From contig NZ_CP103371.1 of NCBI RefSeq assembly GCF_024802625.1, forward strand, positions 434,001 through 498,000: a DNA stretch of 64,000 nucleotides. Reading direction: 5' to 3'. The notes under the pieces were generated by a model. It worked only from the letters and a program-made list of their open reading frames with translations. It made no database searches and was not told the origin of the DNA. Below are positions 1 to 8,168 of the stretch, one piece after another. Origin of the DNA: Massilia sp. H6. GTDB taxonomy: Bacteria; Pseudomonadota; Gammaproteobacteria; Burkholderiales; Burkholderiaceae_D. The position numbers were made by a program, and so were the translations under genes. Positions within the stretch are counted from its first letter, which is position 1. The number at the start of each line of letters is the position of its first letter.

Positions 1-849
1 GGCACCGGACGCCAGGGCAATCCGGGCCTGCTGCCGGTCAAGTCGAAGAACTTCGACCTGGCCTATGAGTGGTATTACGCGAAGTCGAGCTTTGTCTCGC
101 TCGGCCACTTCCGCAAGAGCCTCGAGAACTACGCTGGCCAGTCGCAAGTCATCGCCCAGCCCTTCGGTCTGCGCACCCCGGTGGGCGGCGCCTACTGGAA
201 TGCAGCGCTGGCCAATGGCTGCCCGACGGCCGACACGACCTGCATCCGCAATTACATCTTCCGTAATTTCAGCGGCCAGCCTGGCGTGGTGCGTGGTACC
301 GATGATGCGAGCGGCAATGCCACCGGCGTGATTACCGGCCAGGGCAACGATCCGATCGCGAATTTCCAGATCACGAGCTATTCGAACCAGAAGCAGGCGC
401 GCCTGCGTGGTCTCGAGTTCAACGTCCAGCACATGTTCGGCGGCAGCGGCTTCGGTGTCTCGGCCAACTACACCAAGGTGGATTCGGACCTGGCATTTGA
501 CAATGGCAGCATCGGTGAACAGTTCGCGCTGGTGGGCTTGAGCGATTCGGCCAACCTGGTCGGTATCTTCGAGAACGATACCTGGAATGTGCGCGCGGCC
601 TACAACTGGCGCGACAAGTTCCTGGCATCGACCTTCGACGGATCGGGCCCGAACCCGAACTATGTCGAAGCGTATGGCCAGCTCGATTTGAGCATCGGCT
701 ATAACATCAACAAGAACCTGAGCATCCAGTTCGAAGGCATCAACCTGACCGACGAGATCAAGCGCATCCACGGCCGTACCGACCGCAACGTGCTGTACGT
801 TGAGCAGTCCGGTCCGCGCTACATGCTGGCCGCACGCTACAAGTTCTAA
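1..849 (+). CDS. TonB-dependent outer-membrane receptor, C-terminal part
   Basis: Only the last 282 residues are present; the frame is open from the first base and ends at TAA 847-849. The sequence shows alternating aromatic/polar beta-strand segments and long polar loops, and ends in RYMLAARYKF, the terminal aromatic residue typical of outer-membrane barrels recognised by the BAM complex. The last strands (SIGYNINKNLSIQFEGINL) match the TonB-dependent receptor barrel end. Plug domain and TonB box lie outside the window. It is followed by a terminator and then the halogenase/SapC/cupin operon, a neighbourhood found with carbohydrate-specific receptors of the Xanthomonas/Caulobacter type. A glycoside ligand is inferred from the beta-glucosidase genes nearby, not seen. 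Confidence 0.9.
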   Translation, partial: GTGRQGNPGLLPVKSKNFDLAYEWYYAKSSFVSLGHFRKSLENYAGQSQVIAQPFGLRTPVGGAYWNAALANGCPTADTTCIRNYIFRNFSGQPGVVRGTDDASGNATGVITGQGNDPIANFQITSYSNQKQARLRGLEFNVQHMFGGSGFGVSANYTKVDSDLAFDNGSIGEQFALVGLSDSANLVGIFENDTWNVRAAYNWRDKFLASTFDGSGPNPNYVEAYGQLDLSIGYNINKNLSIQFEGINLTDEIKRIHGRTDRNVLYVEQSGPRYMLAARYKF

Positions 850-886
850 CCCGGCCGTTTCCGCACCAGCGGAACCTGACGCACCC

Positions 887-914
887 AAAGACCGCGGCCC
901 TGCCGCGGTCTTTT
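887..914 (+). terminator. Rho-independent terminator after the TonB receptor
   Basis: An inverted repeat AAGACCGCGG / CCGCGGTCTT with a short loop is followed by TTTT. It lies 38 bases after the receptor stop and 39 before the halogenase start, so the halogenase operon probably has its own promoter or depends on read-through. Confidence 0.8.
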
Positions 915-952
915 CAGGTTAGACTTGCCTCGCATCTTTTCTGGAATTACTC

Positions 953-2536
953 ATGGTGACCACCACCATTCGGCATGTCGTGATCGTTGGCGGGGGCTCG
1001 GCCGGCTGGCTGACGGCCGCCGTGCTGGCGTCCAGCTTCAAAGCGGCAGAGCAGGGCGGCGTGCGTGTCTCCCTGATCGAATCGCCCGACGTGCCGACGA
1101 TCGGCGTTGGCGAAGGTACCTGGCCCACCATGCGCGACACGCTGCGCTCGGCCGGACTGTCCGAAACTGATTTTTTCCGCGAATGCGACGCCGCCTTCAA
1201 GCAGGGCTCGCGCTTCAACCGCTGGGTAACCGGCGCGCCTGACGACTATTACTTTCACCCTTTTGTACTACCCCAGGGGTATGGCGACGCCGACCTGGCC
1301 GGGCGCTGGCTCGAGCACCACCGCAGTGTGCCGTTCGCCGACCTGACCAGCTACCAGCCGCACCTGTGCGTGCATGGCCGCGCGCCCAAGCAGGCAAGCA
1401 CGCCCGAATTCGCCGCAGTGGCCAACTACGGCTACCACCTCGATGCTGGCAAGTTCGGTCTTTTCCTGAAGCGGCACTGTGTCGAAAAACTCGGCGTGCA
1501 TTACGTGCCGGACCACGTGACCGGCATCCGCTCCAAAGACAATGGCGACATCGCCGCCCTGCACACGAAAGCGCAAGGCGATCTGGCGGGCGATTTGTTC
1601 GTCGATTGCACCGGCATGCAGTCGCTGCTGCTCGGAAAGCACTACGGTATTCCGTTCCTGTCGCAGCGCGGCATTCTGTTCAACGACAGCGCGCTGGCAG
1701 TACAGGTGCCCTATGCGCGCGAAGACGACGCGATTGCATCGCAGACCAGTTCCACCGCTCAGGCCGCCGGCTGGATCTGGGACATCGGCCTGCCGACCCG
1801 GCGCGGCATTGGCCATGTCTACTCGAGCGCGCACATGGATGACCAGCAGGCCGACACCGCGCTGCGCGCCTATATCCGCGCCACTGGCGGACCCGAAGAC
1901 ATTCCTGCGCCGCGCAAGCTCGCCTTTCAACCCGGCTACCGCGAAAAATTCTGGCACCGCAACTGCGTCGCCATCGGGCTATCGGCCGGCTTCATCGAGC
2001 CGCTCGAAGCCTCGGCGCTGGCACTGGTCGAGCTCTCGGCCGCCATGCTGGCCGACGAGATGCCGGTCACGCGGGCGCAGATGGACACTTGCGCGGCGCG
2101 CTTTAACGCTACCTTCACCTATCGCTGGGAGCGGGTAATCGATTTCCTCAAGCTGCACTATGTACTGAGTTGTCGCGACGGCGGCGAAGACCCGGCCGGC
2201 TACTGGCGCGACAACCGTCGCGCCGGGACCATTCCCGACCGCCTGCAAGACCTGCTGGCCCTATGGAGGCACCGTCCGCCATCGCGCTACGACTTCGATC
2301 GCATCCAGGAAGTATTCCCGGCAGCGAGTTACCAGTATATTTTGTATGGGATGGGCTACCAATCCGAGTCTGGATTGGCCCGGCGCCAGCGCGTTGGCGA
2401 AGACAATGGCGAACTGGCGGACGGCTTCTTCCGCCAGGCTGCCGACCTTACCCGCAAGATGCTGCCGGCATTGCCCGACAACCGCGCGCTCATCGCGCAC
2501 ATCGTGCGCCATGGATTGCACCGGCATGACCGATAA
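953..2536 (+). CDS. Flavin-dependent tryptophan halogenase family protein (first copy)
   Basis: A 527-residue FADH2-dependent halogenase (PF04820). It has the FAD-binding GGGSAG at 13-18, the lysine of the PrnA K79 type at K83 (AAFKQGSRFNRW), and a glutamate equivalent to PrnA E346 at about E352 (GFIEPLEAS). The diagnostic WxWxIP motif is WIWDIG at 274-279, so the last proline is replaced by glycine. Enzymes of this family use FADH2, O2 and halide to make hypohalous acid that halogenates an aromatic substrate. Copies next to TonB receptors (BrvH and the Xcc halogenases) brominate free indole in vitro, but their natural substrates are unknown. The start ATG 953 has only a weak ribosome site. 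It heads an operon with SapC, cupin and a second halogenase. Confidence 0.9.
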   Translation: MVTTTIRHVVIVGGGSAGWLTAAVLASSFKAAEQGGVRVSLIESPDVPTIGVGEGTWPTMRDTLRSAGLSETDFFRECDAAFKQGSRFNRWVTGAPDDYYFHPFVLPQGYGDADLAGRWLEHHRSVPFADLTSYQPHLCVHGRAPKQASTPEFAAVANYGYHLDAGKFGLFLKRHCVEKLGVHYVPDHVTGIRSKDNGDIAALHTKAQGDLAGDLFVDCTGMQSLLLGKHYGIPFLSQRGILFNDSALAVQVPYAREDDAIASQTSSTAQAAGWIWDIGLPTRRGIGHVYSSAHMDDQQADTALRAYIRATGGPEDIPAPRKLAFQPGYREKFWHRNCVAIGLSAGFIEPLEASALALVELSAAMLADEMPVTRAQMDTCAARFNATFTYRWERVIDFLKLHYVLSCRDGGEDPAGYWRDNRRAGTIPDRLQDLLALWRHRPPSRYDFDRIQEVFPAASYQYILYGMGYQSESGLARRQRVGEDNGELADGFFRQAADLTRKMLPALPDNRALIAHIVRHGLHRHDR

Positions 2537-2565
2537 ACGATAAACGATAAACGACAAACGATAAA
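2531..2565 (+). repeat. Five tandem copies of CGATAAA
   Basis: Five head-to-tail heptamers (the fourth reads CGACAAA) cover the stop codon of the first halogenase (TAA 2534-2536) and run up to the ribosome site GAGA of sapC. As 7 is not a multiple of 3, copies in all frames supply TAA stops. A change in copy number would alter the spacing between the two genes. Confidence 0.9.
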
Positions 2566-2576
2566 GAGACACCGAA

Positions 2577-3287
2577 ATGGCCAAGCCTGTACTGCTCAAT
2601 AACATCGAACACAAAGACCTGCGCGTGATCACCCGCCATGGCCAGGGCCTGGGCGACAGCCATCCCTATGTGCCGACCTTTGCGGGCGAATTTCGCTTGC
2701 TGCAAGCGCATTACCCGATCGTCTTCAGCAAGGTCGCCGAAGACCAGCCGTTCGAGCCGGTGGCGCTGTTCGGCTTCGAGAACGACGAAAACCTGTTTCT
2801 GACCGATAGCGGCTGGGATGCCACCACGATCCCGCTGCTGGTCGAGCGCCTGCCTTTCCTGATCGGCACGCACGGCGAAGAACTGATGATTCACATCGAC
2901 CTCGACAGCCCGCGCATCAGCAAGACCGAAGGCGAGCCGCTGTTCCTCGAGCACGGTGGCATGACGCCTTATCTGGAGCACGTCAATTCGATGCTGCTGA
3001 CCGTGCATCAGGGAATGGCGTCGAATGCTGGCTTCATCGAGGCGCTGGTCAAGCACGAGCTGCTCGAATCGTTCGCACTCGACGTGCAGCTCGACGACGG
3101 CTCGCAACACCGCATGACAGGCTTTTATACGATCCACGAAGAAAACCTGAACAAGCTCGACGCCGCCGCATTGGATGGCTTGCACCAGCAGGGCTACCTG
3201 GCGGCGATTTTCTTCCAGCTGGCCTCGCTGTCGAACTTCCGGGCGCTGATCGAGCGCAAGAACGCACGCAATGCTGCCCACGGCTAG
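2577..3287 (+). CDS. SapC family protein
   Basis: A 236-residue protein of the SapC family (PF07277), with the characteristic start (MAKPVLLNNIEHKDLRV) and the segment FPIVF/YPIVFSK around residues 43-49. There is no signal peptide or membrane segment. The biochemical role of SapC proteins is not established; the name comes from a Campylobacter S-layer locus. In Xanthomonadaceae, Caulobacterales and Oxalobacteraceae the gene recurs between TonB receptors, flavin halogenases and JmjC-like cupins, as here. The start ATG 2577 follows GAGA at 8-11 bases. The stop overlaps the start of the next gene by 17 bases, which suggests translational coupling. Confidence 0.85.
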   Translation: MAKPVLLNNIEHKDLRVITRHGQGLGDSHPYVPTFAGEFRLLQAHYPIVFSKVAEDQPFEPVALFGFENDENLFLTDSGWDATTIPLLVERLPFLIGTHGEELMIHIDLDSPRISKTEGEPLFLEHGGMTPYLEHVNSMLLTVHQGMASNAGFIEALVKHELLESFALDVQLDDGSQHRMTGFYTIHEENLNKLDAAALDGLHQQGYLAAIFFQLASLSNFRALIERKNARNAAHG

Positions 3288-4299
3288 ATTGCCGCCCGCC
3301 CGGCCCATTCGCGAGATCGCCGGGCTCGACCCGCGCGAGCTCGGGCCCGGCATCCTGGAGTCGAACGAACCGCTGGTATTGCGCGGCCTGGTTGCGGCGT
3401 GGCCGATGGTGGCGGCGGCGCGCGACTCGGCCGGCGCGGCCGACGCTTACCTGCGCCGCTTCTACCGCGACGCGACCGTCACGGCCATGCACGGTACCCC
3501 CGAAATCGGCGGACGTTTTTTCTATAACGACGATCTGAGTGGCTTCAATTTTGCGCTGGCGCGGTTGCGGCTGGACCAGGTACTCGACGAGCTGGCACGC
3601 CATCGCGATAACGCCCAGGCGCCTGCCATCTATGTCGGCTCGACCACGATCGATACGGCATTGCCGGGCTTTCGTTCCGAGAACGACGTTGACCTGGCAG
3701 GGCGCGACGCCCTGGCCAGCATCTGGATCGGCAACCGCACCCGCATTGCCGCCCATTTCGACCTGCCCGACAACCTGGCCTGCATCGCCGCCGGACGCCG
3801 CCGCTTTACCTTGTTTCCACCGCAGCAGCTCGAGAACCTCTACGTTGGTCCGCTCGACTTCACGCCGGCCGGGCAGGCCATCAGCCTGGTCGACTTTCTC
3901 GCGCCCGACCTGGTGCGCTTCCCGCGCTTCGCGCAGGCGATGGAGCAAGCGCTCAGCGCCGATCTCGAACCGGGCGATGCCTTGTTCATTCCCAGCATGT
4001 GGTGGCACCACGTGCAGGCCCTGGACAGCTTCAATGTGCTGGTCAACTACTGGTGGCGTCGTTCCCCCGCTTACATGGACACCCCGCTCAACGCCCTGAT
4101 GCACGCGCTCATGACGGTACGCGACTTGCCGCCTGCGCAGCGCGGGGCCTGGCAGGAGCTGTTCCGCCACTACGTCTTCGAGGCGGACGAGTCGACCTCG
4201 GCCCACATTCCCGAAGGCGCCCGTCATATCCTGGGCCCGCTCGACGCGGATGCCGTGCGCGGCATCCGCGCCCAACTATTAAAACGCATGAACCGCTGA
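3271..4299 (+). CDS. Cupin-like (JmjC-type) domain protein
   Basis: A 342-residue protein of the Cupin_8/JmjC type (PF13621). A likely Fe(II) triad is visible: H162 and D164 in AAHFD, and a histidine at 246/247 in MWWHHV, with the LEPGDALFIP strand before it. These features belong to 2-oxoglutarate-dependent hydroxylases such as FIH and the tRNA or protein hydroxylases; the substrate here is unknown. The start ATG 3271 lies inside sapC. The stop TGA is within bases of the GAGGAG ribosome site of the next halogenase, so all four genes appear to be one transcription unit. Confidence 0.85.
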   Translation: MLPTARLPPARPIREIAGLDPRELGPGILESNEPLVLRGLVAAWPMVAAARDSAGAADAYLRRFYRDATVTAMHGTPEIGGRFFYNDDLSGFNFALARLRLDQVLDELARHRDNAQAPAIYVGSTTIDTALPGFRSENDVDLAGRDALASIWIGNRTRIAAHFDLPDNLACIAAGRRRFTLFPPQQLENLYVGPLDFTPAGQAISLVDFLAPDLVRFPRFAQAMEQALSADLEPGDALFIPSMWWHHVQALDSFNVLVNYWWRRSPAYMDTPLNALMHALMTVRDLPPAQRGAWQELFRHYVFEADESTSAHIPEGARHILGPLDADAVRGIRAQLLKRMNR

Positions 4300-4310
4300 G
4301 GAGTCACCAC

Positions 4311-5813
4311 GTGGACAAGGGCTTGAACGACATGAAAAAACCGGTACGCCGGGTGGTCATTGCGGGCGGCGGCACCGCCGGCTGGATGGCTGCGGCCTGC
4401 ATTTCCAAGGTGCTGGGCAAACAACTCGACATCCGGCTGGTCGAATCCGACGAGATCGGGACCGTGGGTGTCGGCGAAGCCACCATCCCGACCCTGCTGA
4501 ACTTCCATAACCTGCTCGAGATTAACGAGCAGGAGTTCATGGCCGAGACCAAAGCCACCTTCAAGCTTGGCATCAGCTTCGAAAACTGGCGCGACGTTAA
4601 CCAGGACTACATTCACTCGTTCGGCCTGACCGGCACCGATCACTGGACTGCCGGGTTCCAGCACTTCTGGCACAAGGGCCGCGAACGCGGCCTGGCCAGT
4701 GACTATGGCGACTACTGCCTGGAACTGCGCGCCTCGCAGCAAAACAAGTTCGCCCACTTGCCGCACAACGGCATGAACTATGCCTACCATCTCGACGCCA
4801 GCGCCTATGCGCGCTACCTGCGCAAGTTCAGCGAACGCTTTGGCGTGCAGCGCATCGAAGGCAAGATCGTCGACGTCACCACCAGCGCGCTCACTGGCCA
4901 GATTCGCTCGATCACGCTCGATTCCGGGGTCGACATCGAAGGCGACCTGTTCATCGACTGCACCGGTTTTCGCGCACTGCTGATCGGCCAGGCGCTGAAG
5001 GTAGCTTACCAGGACTGGTCGCAATGGTTGTTCAACGACAGCGCCGCCGCACTGCAAACCGCTTCGGTGGGTGATGCGGTGCCGCTGACCCGTTCAATCG
5101 CGCATCCCTTCGGCTGGCAGTGGCGCATCCCGTTGCAGCACCGTGTCGGCAACGGCATCGTGTTCTCGAGCCGCCATGTCGAGCAAGACCAGGCGCTTGC
5201 GGCGCTGATGGGAAATATCGCCGGCGAGCCGCTCATGAAGCCGCGCGTGATCAAGTTCACGCCGGGCCAGCGCACCCAGGTCTGGAAGGGCAACTGCGTG
5301 GCAGTGGGCCTGTCGAGCGGCTTCCTCGAGCCGATCGAATCGACCAGCATCCACCTGATCCAGCGCAGCATCATCCGCCTGATGCAGATGTTCCCGACCG
5401 ACGGCATCGTGCAAGCCGATGTCGACGAATTCAACGCGCAGTCGTCGCACGAGGTCGAGCATATCCGCGACTTCATCATCCTGCACTACAAGGTCAACAA
5501 CCGGGTCGAACCCTATTGGCAGGCAGCGCGCGACATGCAGGTGCCAGCTTCGCTGCAGCACCGCATCGATTTGTTCCGAGAGACCGGCCGCGTGTTCCGC
5601 GTCCCCAACGAACTGTTCGCCGAGAACTCGTGGATCCAGGTGATGCTGGGGCAGGGCATCATGCCGCTGCGCCACCACCAGACGGCCGACCTGATGGGCG
5701 ACGCCGAGTTGTCGCATTTCCTGGGTGCGATCAAGGGACAAATCGACAAGACGGTGGCGGGGCTGCCCGCGCACCAGGCGTATGTCGAGCGCTATTGCGG
5801 CGTGCCGAAATAA
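4311..5813 (+). CDS. Flavin-dependent tryptophan halogenase family protein (second copy)
   Basis: A second PF04820 halogenase of 500 residues. It carries GGGTAG at 19-24, the active lysine K85 (ATFKLGISFENW), a perfect WQWRIP at 269-274 and FLEPIEST with E343-S344, so the catalytic set is complete. The GTG at 4311 is taken as start because GAGGAG stands 7 bases before it; ATG 4332 would also be in frame but has no ribosome site. The reading frame is open back to 3999, inside the cupin gene, but that is not a start. It is clearly diverged from the first copy. It ends 11 bases before a strong terminator shared with the opposite operon. Confidence 0.92.
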   Translation: MDKGLNDMKKPVRRVVIAGGGTAGWMAAACISKVLGKQLDIRLVESDEIGTVGVGEATIPTLLNFHNLLEINEQEFMAETKATFKLGISFENWRDVNQDYIHSFGLTGTDHWTAGFQHFWHKGRERGLASDYGDYCLELRASQQNKFAHLPHNGMNYAYHLDASAYARYLRKFSERFGVQRIEGKIVDVTTSALTGQIRSITLDSGVDIEGDLFIDCTGFRALLIGQALKVAYQDWSQWLFNDSAAALQTASVGDAVPLTRSIAHPFGWQWRIPLQHRVGNGIVFSSRHVEQDQALAALMGNIAGEPLMKPRVIKFTPGQRTQVWKGNCVAVGLSSGFLEPIESTSIHLIQRSIIRLMQMFPTDGIVQADVDEFNAQSSHEVEHIRDFIILHYKVNNRVEPYWQAARDMQVPASLQHRIDLFRETGRVFRVPNELFAENSWIQVMLGQGIMPLRHHQTADLMGDAELSHFLGAIKGQIDKTVAGLPAHQAYVERYCGVPK

Positions 5814-5824
5814 ACCTCCCGACC

Positions 5825-5860
5825 AAAAAAATGCCCACGCGATCGTGGGCATTTTTTTTT
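5825..5860. terminator. Bidirectional Rho-independent terminator
   Basis: The hairpin ATGCCCACG / CGTGGGCAT is flanked by seven A on the left and nine T on the right. It sits between two convergent operons (halogenase, plus strand; gluP, minus strand) and can serve both. Confidence 0.92.
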
Positions 5861-5875
5861 ACAACTGGCAAAAAA

Positions 5876-7186
5876 TCACGCGCTTGCCACTGGCTCCCGA
5901 TGCAGGTTCACGTACTTCACGCCGAAGTACAGGATGAACAGGTAGCACGCCGCCGGCACCAGGAAGGACGTTTGCAGGCCGATGGTATCGGCGAACATGC
6001 CCTGCACGAACGGGACGATGGCGCCGCCGACGATTGCCATGCACAGGATGCCCGAGCCCTGGCCGGTGAATTTTCCAAGGCCATGCAGCGCCATGCTGAA
6101 GATGGTCGGGAACATGATCGAATTGCACAGGCCGACCGCCAGCAGCGCCCACATCGCCAGCATGCCGTCACCGAAGGTCGCCACCAGCACCAACAGGATC
6201 GAGCCGAGCGCATTCAGGGCCAGGATCTTGCCCGGGCTGACATAGCGCATGACGGCAAAGCCGATGAAGCGGCCGACCAGCGCGCCGCCCCAGTACAGGC
6301 TGACATATTGCGCCGCGTCGGCATGACTCAGGCCTGCGATATTCCCCTCGCCCAGGAAGTTGATCAAGAAGCTGCCGATGCTTACCTCCGCGCCTACATA
6401 CAGGAAGATCGCCACGGCGCCCAGCACCAGGTGGCGATACGCCATCGCGCCGCCCTTGCCGTCGACGGCCGGCTGGCCATCGTCCGCGTGGCTGACCTTG
6501 GGCAGCTTGGCCAGCGCGAACAGCACCGCCAGGATTGCCAGCGCCGCCGCCAGACCGAGGTAAGGACCTTGCACGGTCGCCGCTTCCTGCGCCTTGTAGG
6601 CCGCCTGTTCGGTTGCCGACATGGCCGCCAGCTGGTCGGCGCCGAGCGCCACCGTCGACAGGATCAGGATGCCGCCCAGCGCCGGCGCCACCGTGGTGCC
6701 GAGCGAATTGAAGGCCTGGGTCAGCGTCAGGCGGCTCGATGCCGTGCTCGGCGGTCCCAGCACGGTGACGAAGGGATTGGCCGCCACCTGCAGGATCGTG
6801 ATGCCGCTGGCAAGCACGAATAAGGCGAACAGGAATAATCCGTAGCCGCCTTGCGAGGCCGGGTAGAACAGCGCGCAGCCGATCGCCGCGATACTCAGGC
6901 CGGTAACCGCGCCGTTCTGGTAGCCGATCTTCCTGATCAGGGCGCCGGCCGGGAGCGATACGACGAAATAGGCGCCAAAGAAGCAGAACTGCACCAGCAT
7001 CGCCTCCAGGTAGGTGAGGGTGTAGATCGACTTCAGGTGGGGAATCAAGACATCGTTGAGCGAGGTCAGCAGGCCCCACATGAAGAACAGGATGGTGACG
7101 ATCACGAGCGCGCCCGTGTGCGGGTTGTGTTCGTTGTGGCCGGCCATGGCCGGCGCCTCGGGTAACTTGGGTGCTGCGTTTTGCAT
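5876..7186 (-). CDS. gluP: Glucose/galactose MFS transporter
   Basis: A 436-residue 12-TM major facilitator of the FucP/GluP type (TIGR01272 family). It begins with [24 protein letters not shown], the conserved first helix of this group, and has the [15 protein letters not shown] loop and [11 protein letters not shown]. It should import glucose or galactose by proton or sodium symport. ATG 7186 is chosen because GGAGA stands before it and the further upstream frame is a GC-rich artefact. It is the last gene of the GH1-GH3-glk-gluP unit and would take up glucose released in the periplasm by the GH3 enzyme. Confidence 0.88.
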   Translation of the reverse strand: MQNAAPKLPEAPAMAGHNEHNPHTGALVIVTILFFMWGLLTSLNDVLIPHLKSIYTLTYLEAMLVQFCFFGAYFVVSLPAGALIRKIGYQNGAVTGLSIAAIGCALFYPASQGGYGLFLFALFVLASGITILQVAANPFVTVLGPPSTASSRLTLTQAFNSLGTTVAPALGGILILSTVALGADQLAAMSATEQAAYKAQEAATVQGPYLGLAAALAILAVLFALAKLPKVSHADDGQPAVDGKGGAMAYRHLVLGAVAIFLYVGAEVSIGSFLINFLGEGNIAGLSHADAAQYVSLYWGGALVGRFIGFAVMRYVSPGKILALNALGSILLVLVATFGDGMLAMWALLAVGLCNSIMFPTIFSMALHGLGKFTGQGSGILCMAIVGGAIVPFVQGMFADTIGLQTSFLVPAACYLFILYFGVKYVNLHREPVASA

Positions 7187-7199
7187 GGTGTCTCCGTTG

Positions 7200-8168
7200 T
7201 TATGGCAGGGTCGCGGCACGCTCCGGCAGCATGGCGGACACGCCGCGCAAGGCCGGATACTGCTCGGTAATGAGGTAAGTCGGGATGCGCGCAAGGTAAG
7301 GGCTCAGGCGTCCCTTGTCTTCGAAGCGCGCGCGGAAGCTGGAGCCGGTAAACAGCGCTCCCAGGCGCGGCACGATGCCGCCACCGATGTACATGCCACC
7401 GGTCGCGCCCAGCGTCAGCGCCACGTTGCCGGCCACGCTGCCCAGAATGGCGCAGAACGTATCGACCGTGCGGCGGCAGTCGGCGCAGCTGCCATCGAGC
7501 GCCGCGCCGGTAATGGCGGCGGCCTCGCGCCGCTGGCCGGCGAGCACCCGATGGATCAGCTCCAGTCCCATGCCCGAGAGCAGGCGCTCGGCCGAGACGT
7601 GGCCAAATTCGCTCCACAGCGCTTCCAGGATCCTGACTTCTTCTTTATTGGCCGGGGCAAAGCTGACATGGCCGCCTTCGCTCGCCAGCGCGATCCAGCG
7701 CTTGCCGCCGGCCGGTATCACGCCCGAGACGCCAAGGCCGGTTCCCGGGCCGATCAGCCCGATCGGACGCTCGGTCAGCTCGACCCCGCCGCCGATGCGT
7801 TCGCGGCCATCTGCCGCCAGGTGCGGCAGCGACATCGCCAGCGCCGCGAAGTCGTTCACCACCAGCAGCGTGGTCAAGCCCTGCTGCTGGCGCAAGGCCT
7901 CGATCGAGAAGCTCCAGTGGTGATTGGTCATGCTCACGCGGTCTTCCTCGACCGGATTGGCAATCGCGATCGCGGCGTGACGCAGGCTGGCCGTGGCCAG
8001 CCCACGCTGCGCCGCCTGGCCAAGGTAGGTGCGCATTGCTTCGTCCAGCGTTGCAAAGTCGGCGCAGGCCAGCACCTCGATGTCGGCAAACGTGCCGTCC
8101 GGCGCTTCTAGCGCAAAGCGCGCATTGGTGCCGCCGATATCGGCCAGCAGGCGCAGTTCGCCGTTCAT
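7200..8168 (-). CDS. glk: Glucokinase
   Basis: A 322-residue ATP-dependent glucokinase of the ROK-unrelated bacterial Glk family (PF02685). It shows the phosphate motif [11 protein letters not shown] at 10-20, the catalytic aspartate at D106 (VVNDFAAL), [10 protein letters not shown] at 140-149 and the sugar-binding EGGH at 164-167. It makes glucose 6-phosphate from glucose delivered by the two beta-glucosidases. The start ATG 8168 overlaps the stop of the GH3 gene (ATGA) and has AAGGA 7 bases before it, which favours it over the GTG/ATG 15 bases upstream. Confidence 0.93.
   Translation of the reverse strand: MNGELRLLADIGGTNARFALEAPDGTFADIEVLACADFATLDEAMRTYLGQAAQRGLATASLRHAAIAIANPVEEDRVSMTNHHWSFSIEALRQQQGLTTLLVVNDFAALAMSLPHLAADGRERIGGGVELTERPIGLIGPGTGLGVSGVIPAGGKRWIALASEGGHVSFAPANKEEVRILEALWSEFGHVSAERLLSGMGLELIHRVLAGQRREAAAITGAALDGSCADCRRTVDTFCAILGSVAGNVALTLGATGGMYIGGGIVPRLGALFTGSSFRARFEDKGRLSPYLARIPTYLITEQYPALRGVSAMLPERAATLP

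Noticed and set aside
3999..4310. N-terminal extension of the second halogenase into the cupin gene
   Set aside because: The frame is open but non-coding; GAGGAG and GTG 4311 mark the start, and the FAD site is at the proper distance from there.
5118..6823. Long plus-strand open frame running from the second halogenase through the transporter gene
   Set aside because: It crosses a strong bidirectional terminator and is out of frame or antisense to recognised genes; no domain is coded.
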